Shown: piece after piece, positions 9,870 to 17,566 of the stretch
Numbering within the stretch: the stretch's first letter is position 1
Layout: each line of letters begins with the position of its first letter
Source: Caulobacterales bacterium
Lineage (GTDB): Bacteria; Pseudomonadota; Alphaproteobacteria; Caulobacterales; Caulobacteraceae
Assembly (NCBI GenBank): GCA_017302105.1
Contig: JAFLCS010000001.1
Location: 1-64,000, forward strand
DNA: 64,000 nt
Direction: 5' to 3'
Notes under the pieces: generated by a model
Database searches by the model: none
Seen by the model: the letters and a program-made list of their open reading frames with translations, nothing else
Told to the model about the DNA's origin: nothing
Program-made: the position numbers and the translations under genes

Positions 9870-11437
9870 AACAGGTCACCCTGGCCGGTGGTCGGCGGTT
9901 TGGGCTGTTTGGCCCTGGCCTTGGGGGCAGTCGCCATTTCGGGCGTGTCACCCTCGACGACGGCCTGGCGGTCGCCGTCGCGGAAGTGCAGCGACACGGC
10001 TTCGCCCGCCGTCAGGGCGGCGGCGGTCCGGACCAGGCGTCCATCGGCGTTATGGATGCGGGCGAATCCTCGGTCGAGCGGCCCGTCGGGATTGAGCGAT
10101 TCCAACAGCCGCCCCAGCCGATCCAGCCGCTCCGACTGACGCGTCAGGGTCCGGTCCAGCGACCGAGTCGCCCGGCCGGACAGGTCGTCCAGCCGCTCGT
10201 GAGCCTGACGCATCGGCCGCTGCATCGACGGCAGCCGGCGGGCTGTTCCCTCGAGTCGCAATTCCCGATCCCGGATGTCGCGCTGGAGCGCCTGAACCGC
10301 CCGTCGGTCCAGAGCCGTCAGACGCTCGGCCTGCAAAACGATGGGCCGCATCAGGCCCTGGGGTGTCAGGCGCGCGGCCGCCGCCGCCAGCCGCCGGTCA
10401 TGGGCCGCGATGTGGGCGCGCAAGCCCGAAGCCAGCCGAGCCGAAGCCAGGTCCAGTCTCTGGTCCCGCCGCCCGAACAAATCCGCCATTGAGGGAAGCC
10501 GCGCCGCAGCCCCGGCCAGCGCCGCCCGCCGTGTCTCCAGCGACCGGCCGACCGCCCGCTGCAGACGGCGTTCCGCATCGGCAGTTCCCGCCTTGAGTTC
10601 ACTGAGCACCGGCGTCGCCATCTCGGCGGCCGCCGTCGGTGTCGGTGCGCGCCGATCCGACACGAAGTCGATCAGGGTCGTATCCGTCTCATGGCCGACG
10701 GCAGAAATCACCGGCAGCGGACAATCCGCCACCGCCCGCGCCAGGGCCTCGTCATTGAAGGGCCACAGATCCTCGATCGACCCGCCACCGCGCGCCACGA
10801 TCAGCACATCCGGGCGCGCTATGGCCCCGCCTTCGGGCAGGGCCGCAAAACCACGTAGGGCCTGGGTCACCTGGCGGGCGGCCTGGTCCCCCTGAACGAC
10901 GCAGGGCCAAACCAGCACCCGACACGGCCAGCGATCACGAATCCGATGCAGGATATCGCGGATCACCGCCCCGGTCGGCGAGGTAATGACGCCGATGACG
11001 GACGGAATTTCCGGGATGGGCCTCTTGCGGGCCGGGTCGAACAGGCCCTCGCTCCTGAGCTGGGCCTTCAACCGCTCCAGCTGGGCCAGCAAGGCCCCAA
11101 CCCCGGCTGGCTCCATACTGTCGATGACGATCTGATAGGACGACCGCGCGGGATAGGTGGTGATCTTGCCTGTGACGATGACCTCCAGCCCCTGATCCGG
11201 CTGGCAATCCAGTCGCGACACCACGCCGCGCCAGATTACGCCGTCGATCGAGGCGTTCTCGTCCTTGAGCGTCAGATAGACATGGCCCGAGGCATGGCGC
11301 GTGACCTTCGAAATCTCGCCACGCAGCCGGACATAGCCGAACCGCTCCTCAACGGTGCGCTTGAGGGCAGCCGACAGCTCCGACACCGAGAACGGTGCGG
11401 CATTGTCTCCGGGAGGCGAGGACGCCTCACTGGCCAT
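9866..11437 (-). CDS. xseA: Exodeoxyribonuclease VII large subunit
   Basis: Large subunit of ExoVII, which degrades single-stranded DNA to oligonucleotides. The 523-aa protein starts with an OB-fold ([28 protein letters not shown], residues about 15-42), has the [21 protein letters not shown] core and the [16 protein letters not shown] catalytic segment, followed by a long coiled-coil and a basic C-terminal extension. The start at 11437 is set by a strong AGGAGGG ribosome binding site; the frame continues 29 codons upstream. It is convergent with the small membrane protein downstream of dnaJ and divergent from the lipocalin gene. Confidence 0.96.
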   Translation of the reverse strand: MASEASSPPGDNAAPFSVSELSAALKRTVEERFGYVRLRGEISKVTRHASGHVYLTLKDENASIDGVIWRGVVSRLDCQPDQGLEVIVTGKITTYPARSSYQIVIDSMEPAGVGALLAQLERLKAQLRSEGLFDPARKRPIPEIPSVIGVITSPTGAVIRDILHRIRDRWPCRVLVWPCVVQGDQAARQVTQALRGFAALPEGGAIARPDVLIVARGGGSIEDLWPFNDEALARAVADCPLPVISAVGHETDTTLIDFVSDRRAPTPTAAAEMATPVLSELKAGTADAERRLQRAVGRSLETRRAALAGAAARLPSMADLFGRRDQRLDLASARLASGLRAHIAAHDRRLAAAAARLTPQGLMRPIVLQAERLTALDRRAVQALQRDIRDRELRLEGTARRLPSMQRPMRQAHERLDDLSGRATRSLDRTLTRQSERLDRLGRLLESLNPDGPLDRGFARIHNADGRLVRTAAALTAGEAVSLHFRDGDRQAVVEGDTPEMATAPKARAKQPKPPTTGQGDLF

Positions 11438-11538
11438 ACGAATCCCTCCTGCGCGCCCAAATGCCGCCACCCTTGCATCTATAAGGGCAGTGCAATCGTT
11501 GCTACCCTCGGACTTGAGGCACAACGAGGGATCCGACC

Positions 11539-12060
11539 ATGACGACCATGAAGATCATCGCCGCCGCTGCGGCCCTGACGGTTTTCGCCGGCACAGCCCT
11601 GGCCGATGCGCCCGCGCCTGCCCGCTCTGTCACCCTGTCTGACTTTGATGGCCGCTGGTACGAGATCGCCCGCACCCCCAACCGAAATCAGGGTCCGTGC
11701 ACCCGCCTTCAGATCGACATCGCGGCGGGTAGCAACGGGGCCTATGGCATCACCTCAACCTGCAACCGGGCCTCGGGCAGTCCTCAGGTCGTTCGCTCGA
11801 CCGCGACCTCGCTCAACAGCGCCAACAATCGCCTGCGCTTTCGCGCCGCTTCCGGGGCCGCTGGCTTCGTCGGTGTGGCACAGGAGTTCTGGGTTCTGGA
11901 CCGCGCCGACGACTATTCCTGGGCCATCCTGGGCACACCCGGCGGCAACTATTTCTGGCTCTGGACCCGTTCCGCCAATCCGGCCAACCGCGCCGCCCTG
12001 CTCGCCCGGGTCCGGGCGCTGGGCTACAACACCTCCAATGCCGTACAGATAGGCGGCTGA
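11539..12060 (+). CDS. Secreted lipocalin-family protein
   Basis: A 173-aa protein with an N-terminal signal peptide ([20 protein letters not shown], cleavage probably after ALA near residue 22) and no lipobox cysteine. The lipocalin first-strand signature [13 protein letters not shown] follows, then a cysteine in QGPCTRL and another in STCNR that could form a disulfide, and a later strand resembling YFWLWTRS of the Blc/apolipoprotein-D group. Bacterial lipocalins bind lipids or other hydrophobic ligands in the periplasm or at the outer membrane. The ligand is unknown. It is divergent from xseA, about 100 bases apart. Confidence 0.85.
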   Translation: MTTMKIIAAAAALTVFAGTALADAPAPARSVTLSDFDGRWYEIARTPNRNQGPCTRLQIDIAAGSNGAYGITSTCNRASGSPQVVRSTATSLNSANNRLRFRAASGAAGFVGVAQEFWVLDRADDYSWAILGTPGGNYFWLWTRSANPANRAALLARVRALGYNTSNAVQIGG

Positions 12061-12124
12061 TTTCTCATGCAGACACTGAAGTTCATCTGGCTCACCCTGG
12101 CCGTCGGCACATCATCCTGATCGC

Positions 12125-12153
12125 TTGACAGTCGGAACGCAGAGCGAACATCT
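12125..12153 (+). promoter_or_regulatory. SOS (LexA) operator within the mmcB promoter
   Basis: GAAC-N7-GAAC at 12135-12149 is the reverse complement of the alphaproteobacterial LexA box GTTC-N7-GTTC, with both half-sites perfect. It lies just behind a consensus -35 TTGACA (12125-12130). A weak -10 (ACATCT, 12148-12153) follows at 17 bases. The predicted transcript starts within a few bases of the mmcB ATG at 12162, which fits the missing Shine-Dalgarno sequence there. Confidence 0.82.
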
Positions 12154-12161
12154 GCGTCGGC

Positions 12162-12611
12162 ATGGCTCTCATCAAGGTCGAAACGCTCGTCCTGTCCGGC
12201 GTCCGCCCGGTCGTCACCGAGGCGGTGACGCGCGGGGCTGCGCGTGCCTTGGGCGATCTCGGATTCGCCTCCCTGCTTGAAGTCCGGCTACCGAACGGAC
12301 GCCGAGCCGATGTCATGGCCCTGGGCGCACGCGGCGAAATCGCCATCTGTGAGGTCAAGTCCTCGATCGAGGACTTCCGGGCCGACCAGAAGTGGGGTGA
12401 CTACCTGCCCTACTGCGACGCCTACTATTTCGCGGTCGCGCCGGAATTCCCGCAGGACGTCCTGCCGGATGAGCCTGGCCTGATCGTCGCGGACGGCTTC
12501 GGTGGTGCGGTGGTCCGGCCCGCCGGGACGTCTCCGCTGGCCCCTGCACGGCGCAAGGCACTGACCCTCGCCTTTGCGCGACTGGCGGCGCTCAGGGCCG
12601 GCCAAACCTAG
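12162..12611 (+). CDS. mmcB: SOS-regulated DNA repair putative endonuclease MmcB
   Basis: A 149-aa MmcB-family (DUF1052) protein, known from Caulobacter as a LexA-controlled gene needed for mitomycin C resistance. It has a PD-(D/E)xK-like nuclease core: NGRRADVMAL, then IAICEVKSSIEDFRADQKW, with the aspartate and the E-x-K in the expected order. PYCDAYYFAVAPEFPQDVLP is the characteristic following segment. A perfect LexA box lies 13 bases upstream, in agreement with the family. There is no obvious ribosome binding site, and a leaderless mRNA is likely. Its stop overlaps the regA stop (CTAG, 12608-12611). The nuclease activity is inferred from the fold. Confidence 0.9.
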   Translation: MALIKVETLVLSGVRPVVTEAVTRGAARALGDLGFASLLEVRLPNGRRADVMALGARGEIAICEVKSSIEDFRADQKWGDYLPYCDAYYFAVAPEFPQDVLPDEPGLIVADGFGGAVVRPAGTSPLAPARRKALTLAFARLAALRAGQT

Positions 12612-13174
12612 CGCGGCGCGCGCTTGGCCAAAATCCGTTGCAGGGTCCGGCGGTGCATATTCAGCCGCCGCGCGGTTTCGGAGACATTGCCGCCGCACAG
12701 GTCATAGACGCGCTGGATATGTTCCCAGCGCACCCGATCCGCCGACATGGGGTTCTCTGGCGGCGCGGCCTTTTCGTCGCCCTGGGCCAGCAGGGCCTTG
12801 ACCACATCATCAGCGTCGGCGGGCTTGGACAGATAGTCGATCGCTCCGGCCTTGATCGCGGCCACGGCGTTGGCGATGGCCCCGTACCCCGTCAGCATGA
12901 CCACCCGTGCATCGGGTCGGGCCTCGCGCAGGGCTTCGACCACGACCAGGCCCGTTCCGTCCTCGAGGCGCATATCGACCACGGCAAAGGCCGGGGGGCT
13001 TGATCGTGCAATGTCGGTCGCCTCGGCGACGGACTCCGCCAGGGTCACCTGGAAGCCTCGCGATTCCATGGCCCGGCCCAGCCGTGTCCTGAGCGCCGCA
13101 TCGTCGTCCAGGACCAGCAGGGTCCGGTCCGCCAGGGTTTCGACCTGGGTTTGAAGATCGAGCGTTTCGGTCAT
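12608..13174 (-). CDS. regA: Redox response regulator of the RegA/ActR/PrrA family
   Basis: A 188-aa response regulator. The receiver domain (about 17-125) has the acidic pocket LDDDA, the phosphoacceptor D67 in VVDMRLEDG, a conserved threonine in MLTGYG and the lysine in YLSKPAD. The C-terminal Fis-type helix-turn-helix (GGNVSETARRLNMHRRTLQR) is almost invariant in RegA, ActR and PrrA. The family globally controls respiration, photosynthesis, nitrogen and carbon fixation genes in response to redox state. It lies 58 bases downstream of the regB-like kinase on the same strand, with senC divergent from regB. Confidence 0.93.
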   Translation of the reverse strand: MTETLDLQTQVETLADRTLLVLDDDAALRTRLGRAMESRGFQVTLAESVAEATDIARSSPPAFAVVDMRLEDGTGLVVVEALREARPDARVVMLTGYGAIANAVAAIKAGAIDYLSKPADADDVVKALLAQGDEKAAPPENPMSADRVRWEHIQRVYDLCGGNVSETARRLNMHRRTLQRILAKRAPR

Positions 13175-13232
13175 GGATATCTCCTAGCCCTGCCCAGCAG
13201 ATTCGGCCCTGCGTCTCCCTGACGCAAGGCCG

Positions 13233-14603
13233 TCAGATCGTTGTCGCACCCTGTTGCGGCGCCTCTATGGCCTCGCGCGGCCAGGTCACGCTGACCTGCG
13301 CCCCTTCCTTGTTTCTCAGATTTCCGAACGTCAGCGACGCCCCGGTCTTCTCAAGCAGGGTCTTGGCGATGAAGAAGCCCAGTCCCATCCCCTGATGACC
13401 CGTTCGCGATCCTTCGCCGAGCGGCCGCGAGGTAACATAGGGCTCGCCCAGCCTGGCGAGCACATCGGAGGCAAATCCGGGGCCGTCATCGCGCACCTCG
13501 ACCCGCACCGTCCGATCATCGAAGCGGGCCGTCACCCGGACCTCGAAGACCGCAAAATCGGTGGCGTTCTCGATCAGGGTCGAGATGGCTCTTACCGCCT
13601 CTGGCAAACGCCGCACCTCCGGCTCCGTCGCCCCGACTGCGCCCTCAACCCGGATCTCGATGCGTGGTCCGGCCCCCCGGTGCGGCTCGGCGCATTCGCT
13701 GAGCAGCATCTTCAGCGACAGACGGGCGTCGGCCACCTCCCCGGTATCCGATCTTTGCGACAGGGCCTTGAGAATGTCGCGGCAGCGCTCGGCCTGCTGA
13801 ACCAGCAGGGCAGCGTCCTCGGCCAGGGCGGCGTCCCCCTTGGCATTCCTCAACAGCTCTCGCGCGACGATCTGGATGGTGGCCAGGGGCGTCCCCAGCT
13901 CATGCGCCGCCGCCGCGGCCAGCCCGCCCATTGCCGCCAGCCGCTGTTCGCGCGCCAGGATCGAGTCCGTGGCCGCAAGGGCCAGGGCCATGCGCCGCGC
14001 CTCATTGGCGGTTCTCCAGGCATAGCCGGCTGTGAATAGCACGCCGGCCATCACGGCAATCCAGACACCAAGGCGATACAGCGGCGGCAGGGCGAAGGTT
14101 TCGCCGCCCCGCCACGGAAGCGGCTCGGGCACGAAGAACAGGATTGAGGCCACCAGCAGCGCCAGTCCCCCGATGGTCATGGTCTGGCGGGTCGGCAAGG
14201 CGGCCGCCGCAATCGTGACCGGCGCGATCAGCAGAAGCGAGAAGGGATTGTCCAGCCCGCCGGTGAGGCCGAGCAGAGCCCCCAGCTGGATGACATCGAA
14301 ACTGAGCTGGGCAGCGGCACCCCAGCCCTCCAGCACAGGGCGCGGATTGGGCCGCAGCATGAGGGCCAGGTTCATCCAGGCACCGGCCCCGATGACGCCA
14401 AGCGACCAGCCCAGCCGGATCTCGAAATCCAGCAGGAAGGCCGTCAGCAACACCCCCGCCAACTGTCCTGCCAGGCCCAGCCAGCGCAGGGAAATCAGGG
14501 TGGAGGCGCGCAGGCGACCCCGCGGAGCCGGCAAGCCGGCCGGGTCGCCAAAGGTCGATACGTCTTGGGAGTCGGCGGTCACGCCCCTATAAGCCCCGCC
14601 CAT
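13233..14603 (-). CDS. regB: Redox sensor histidine kinase of the RegB/PrrB family
   Basis: A 456-aa membrane kinase with about six N-terminal helices. Three RegB hallmarks are visible: the quinone-binding heptapeptide GGLDNPF (residues 115-121, consensus GGxxNPF), the H-box AAAAAHELGTPLATI with phosphorylated H234, and a cysteine exactly 40 residues later (ERCRDIL, C274). That spacing matches H225/C265 of Rhodobacter capsulatus RegB, where the cysteine is redox-active. N-, G1- and G2-boxes follow (DDGPGFA, GMGLGFFIAKTLLE). The start is uncertain: ATG at 14603 is chosen, and an ATG at 14627 would share CATG with senC. It phosphorylates RegA. Confidence 0.93.
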   Translation of the reverse strand: MGGAYRGVTADSQDVSTFGDPAGLPAPRGRLRASTLISLRWLGLAGQLAGVLLTAFLLDFEIRLGWSLGVIGAGAWMNLALMLRPNPRPVLEGWGAAAQLSFDVIQLGALLGLTGGLDNPFSLLLIAPVTIAAAALPTRQTMTIGGLALLVASILFFVPEPLPWRGGETFALPPLYRLGVWIAVMAGVLFTAGYAWRTANEARRMALALAATDSILAREQRLAAMGGLAAAAAHELGTPLATIQIVARELLRNAKGDAALAEDAALLVQQAERCRDILKALSQRSDTGEVADARLSLKMLLSECAEPHRGAGPRIEIRVEGAVGATEPEVRRLPEAVRAISTLIENATDFAVFEVRVTARFDDRTVRVEVRDDGPGFASDVLARLGEPYVTSRPLGEGSRTGHQGMGLGFFIAKTLLEKTGASLTFGNLRNKEGAQVSVTWPREAIEAPQQGATTI

Positions 14604-14625
14604 CGGGCTTCGTCGAGAGGAATCC

Positions 14626-15264
14626 ATGCCGCGCAAATCGATCGCCATATTCGCCGCTGTCTGCCTGGGCCTCGCGGTCCTGATCGGGGCCGTGACCCTG
14701 TGGCAGTACCAGCAGCGCACGGAGACGGCCTCGGCCGGAGCCGGCCAGCCCGTGGTTTCCTTCGGTCGCGCCGACATCGGCGGCCCGTTTCAGCTCACTG
14801 ACCAGACCGGCCAGGCGGTCGATCAATCGATTCTCCAGGGTCACTGGACCGCGGTCTTCTTCGGTTTCACCCACTGTCCTGATTTCTGTCCCTCAACCCT
14901 TCAGGCCCTGGCGGCCGCCAGGGACCAGATGGGGGAGCGCGCCGACGATCTCCAGATCGTCTTCATCTCGATCGATCCCGAGCGCGACACACCCGACGCG
15001 ATGGCGGACTATCTCCAGACCGCCAGCTTTCCCACCGGGGTCATCGGCCTGACCGGAACGCCGGACCAGATCCGTCAGGTCGCCCAAGCCTATCGGGTCG
15101 TCTATTCGCGTCGCGATCTGGACGGCGGTGGTTACACCATGGATCACTCGCTCAACATCTATCTGATGAACCCCGCCGGCGAGTTCGCCATCCCGCTGAG
15201 CGCGAGCCTCGGGCCGGATCGGTTGGCCAATCTGATCACCGCCCAGATGAATCAGGACGGCTAG
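14626..15264 (+). CDS. senC: SCO1/SenC/PrrC copper chaperone-like protein
   Basis: A 212-aa membrane-anchored thioredoxin-fold protein. One N-terminal helix (about 6-26) is followed by the copper-binding motif CPDFCP (C84, C88) and the distant histidine H174 (TMDHSLNIYL), the three ligands of Sco proteins. It delivers copper to the CuA centre of cytochrome oxidase, or acts as a periplasmic thiol reductase. Genes of this type sit between regB and regA in Rhodobacter, so the divergent position next to regB is a conserved association. Its stop overlaps the dapF stop in CTAG (15261-15264). Confidence 0.93.
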   Translation: MPRKSIAIFAAVCLGLAVLIGAVTLWQYQQRTETASAGAGQPVVSFGRADIGGPFQLTDQTGQAVDQSILQGHWTAVFFGFTHCPDFCPSTLQALAAARDQMGERADDLQIVFISIDPERDTPDAMADYLQTASFPTGVIGLTGTPDQIRQVAQAYRVVYSRRDLDGGGYTMDHSLNIYLMNPAGEFAIPLSASLGPDRLANLITAQMNQDG

Positions 15265-16088
15265 GCGAGCACCCCGGTCCGTTCGACCTCAACCGGGCCG
15301 GTCATCCAGACGTGGCCGTCGTCACGCCAGTCGATCTCCAGTTCGCCGCCGTCCAGCACCATCGTCGCGCGCCGATCAACCAGTCCCTTGCGGCTAGCCG
15401 CGACCAGGGCCGCACAGGCCCCGGTGCCGCAGGCCCTTGTCAGGCCGGCCCCCCGCTCCCAGACGCGCAGCCGGATACGATTGGGGGCCAGCACCTGCGC
15501 GAAGCCCACATTGACGGCCTCGGGGAACAGGGGGTGATGCTCCAGCAGCGACCCTGAGGCCGTGACGAAGGCGTCGTCGAACTCGCGGTCGGCAAAGAAG
15601 GTGACGTGGGGATTGCCCATCGAGACAGCCCCCGGCGTATGCAGGACCGGGTCATCGATCGGCCCGATCTGAAGCTCGATGCCACGGGTGTCCATCTCCT
15701 CGGCGAGCGGAATCTGCGTCCAGTCGAGGCCGGGTTCCCCCATATCGACCGCGACGCGGTGGTCGCCACCGGCATGAGCGCGGGCCAGACCCCCGGCTGT
15801 CTGGATCTCGGCCCGATCCGACCCCGACGCCTGCATCAGAAGCCAGCCGACACAGCGCAGGGCGTTACCGCAGGTCTCCACCTGGCCGCCATCGGCGTTC
15901 CAGACGCGCATGAAAACCGCGCCTTCATCACCCGGCTCAATGGCAATCAACTGGTCACAGCCCTCGCCGGTCGTCCGGTCACAGATGGCGCGCACCTCTT
16001 CCTCGGTGGGCTGAAAGGGCCGGCTGCGCGCTTCTACCACGACGAAGTCGTTGCCCAGGCCATTCATCTTGACGAAGGATCTACCCAT
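15261..16088 (-). CDS. dapF: Diaminopimelate epimerase
   Basis: Interconverts LL- and meso-diaminopimelate for lysine and peptidoglycan synthesis in the cytoplasm. The 275-aa protein has the KMNGLGNDFVVVE N-terminus and the two active-site cysteines in NADGGQVETCGNALRC and TRACGTGACAAL, which act as the acid/base pair. The length fits the family. The ATG at 16088 is taken; one three codons upstream (16097) is equally possible. It is convergent with senC and divergent from the potassium channel gene. Confidence 0.97.
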   Translation of the reverse strand: MGRSFVKMNGLGNDFVVVEARSRPFQPTEEEVRAICDRTTGEGCDQLIAIEPGDEGAVFMRVWNADGGQVETCGNALRCVGWLLMQASGSDRAEIQTAGGLARAHAGGDHRVAVDMGEPGLDWTQIPLAEEMDTRGIELQIGPIDDPVLHTPGAVSMGNPHVTFFADREFDDAFVTASGSLLEHHPLFPEAVNVGFAQVLAPNRIRLRVWERGAGLTRACGTGACAALVAASRKGLVDRRATMVLDGGELEIDWRDDGHVWMTGPVEVERTGVLA

Positions 16089-16146
16089 ATTGCGCATATA
16101 GGCCCTGCTGGTTTCCCGCGCGAGACGGTCGCGCTATCGAGGGACA

Positions 16147-17025
16147 ATGAGTTCGACACCCCGGCGACGTTCTGCCGCCTCCCGTCCCAAGACCGCCGCC
16201 GAAGGCGCGCGATACCAGGCGCAGGCTCTCGCCTCGGCCGTCATGCCGCCGCGCAAGGAAGGGCTGCGCCTCAAGGCGCGCCTGCGCGCCCTGTACCATG
16301 GCTCGTCGCACACGGCGGTGAAGTTCCGCGCCACGGTTCTGATCATTGACCTGTTGATCATCGGCTTCTTCATGGTCAGCCCGCTGCTCAAGGAGCAGGG
16401 CATCATCTTCTATGCGATCGACTATGTGATCGCCGCGATCCTGGCGCTGGACCTGGCGGCTCGGGCCCTGGCCTTCTCGGATATCAAGGACTGGCTGAAG
16501 CAACCCATCGTCTGGGTCGATCTGTTCATTCTGGCGACCCTGCTGTTCCCCGCCTGGCTGTTCAACCTGGGCTTCCTTCGGGTGTTGCGCCTGTGGACCC
16601 TGATCCATTCGGACTTCTTCTGGCGCACCCTCGGCCGGAAATACGACGACACCCGCACCGAGGAGATCGTACGGGCCGTATTGACCCTCGTGACCTTCGT
16701 CTTCGTGGCGACAGGCTTCGTCTATACGGCCTTCCTGGGCCGTCATGAGGGTCTGCAAGGCTATGTCGACGCGCTGTATTTCACCGTCACCAGCCTGACC
16801 ACAACCGGCTACGGCGACATCATCCTGCCGGGGGCATGGGGGCGACTGGTGTCGATCTGCATCATGCTGGTCGGGGTGACGCTGTTCGTACGTCTGGGTC
16901 AGGCGGTGTTCCGGCCCAACAAGGTCACCTTTCCCTGCCCGACCTGCGGCCTGGGCAAGCACGATCCCGATGCCGTCCATTGCAAGGCCTGTGGCCAGCA
17001 GCTCTGTATTCCGAACAACGAATGA
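16147..17025 (+). CDS. Voltage-gated-type potassium channel with C-terminal zinc ribbon
   Basis: A 292-aa ion channel of the VIC superfamily. After a basic cytoplasmic N-terminus (about 1-60) there are hydrophobic segments consistent with S1-S6. The pore loop holds the potassium selectivity filter TTTGYGD near residue 220. The S4-like segment (FLRVLRLWTLIHSDFFWRTL) has few regular arginines, so voltage sensing is uncertain. The C-terminus carries two CxxC knuckles (CPTCGLGKHDP, then CKACG, residues about 258-282), a rubredoxin-like zinc ribbon not normally part of Kv-type channels. Transport of potassium across the inner membrane is a confident call, the role of the ribbon unknown. Confidence 0.85.
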   Translation: MSSTPRRRSAASRPKTAAEGARYQAQALASAVMPPRKEGLRLKARLRALYHGSSHTAVKFRATVLIIDLLIIGFFMVSPLLKEQGIIFYAIDYVIAAILALDLAARALAFSDIKDWLKQPIVWVDLFILATLLFPAWLFNLGFLRVLRLWTLIHSDFFWRTLGRKYDDTRTEEIVRAVLTLVTFVFVATGFVYTAFLGRHEGLQGYVDALYFTVTSLTTTGYGDIILPGAWGRLVSICIMLVGVTLFVRLGQAVFRPNKVTFPCPTCGLGKHDPDAVHCKACGQQLCIPNNE

Positions 17026-17031
17026 TCGCCG

Positions 17032-17463
17032 TCAGGCGCGCTCGGCACGCGCCTTGATCGCCTCATTGATGGCCTCGAACGCCGCCCGAAAGGTGCCACG
17101 GCGCTTGGCCGCCCAGTCCTCCCCCAGGAGCCCGTCAAAGATTTCGCCATTGGCCAGCAGGGTGCTGTGGTCGGTCAGGGGTTCCAGCTCGAAATAGCGG
17201 GTCGAGCGCGAGAGGAACCCTCGGCGGACCTTCCAGACCAGCTGGATCTCGGGCGTCCAGTCGGGGATGGTGGCGTCCAGCCGCCGCGCCGGATCGCCGT
17301 CGAGGGTCTCGGCCAGTTCCAGCTTTCCGCCGATGCCGATGCGGCCGCTCGCCTCGGGGTGCAAGGGGTTCCAGTCACCCCAACGGTCCAGGTCGGCGAT
17401 GATGCCCCAGATCGTCTCGGCCGAGGCGGCCACGCCGATGCGGTGTTCGATGCGGATGCTCAT
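17032..17463 (-). CDS. SRPBCC (START/Bet v 1-like) family protein
   Basis: A 143-aa single-domain protein of the polyketide cyclase/Bet v 1-like fold. It begins MSIRIEHRIGVAASAETIWGIIADLDRWGDWNP, the typical first strand and helix of the SRPBCC family, and ends with a long helix (RGTFRAAFEAINEAIKARAERA) that covers the ligand pocket. The ATG at 17463 is preferred to one seven codons upstream. The ligand and role are unknown. It is convergent with the channel gene, six bases apart, and divergent from alaS. Confidence 0.75.
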   Translation of the reverse strand: MSIRIEHRIGVAASAETIWGIIADLDRWGDWNPLHPEASGRIGIGGKLELAETLDGDPARRLDATIPDWTPEIQLVWKVRRGFLSRSTRYFELEPLTDHSTLLANGEIFDGLLGEDWAAKRRGTFRAAFEAINEAIKARAERA

Positions 17464-17566
17464 GGTCGCCTTCTGCCATGACACCGGGGCCAGATCGAGA
17501 CCCTGAAATGCTTGGCTTGAGGGCGCTCAAACCCCTATATGGCCGGTCTCCCAATCTGGCGCCGAC

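Noticed and set aside
12067-12120. A 17-codon hydrophobic frame (MQTLKFIWLTLAVGTSS) before the mmcB promoter
   Set aside because: No Shine-Dalgarno and too short to judge. It could be the truncated start of a lost gene, but nothing supports that.
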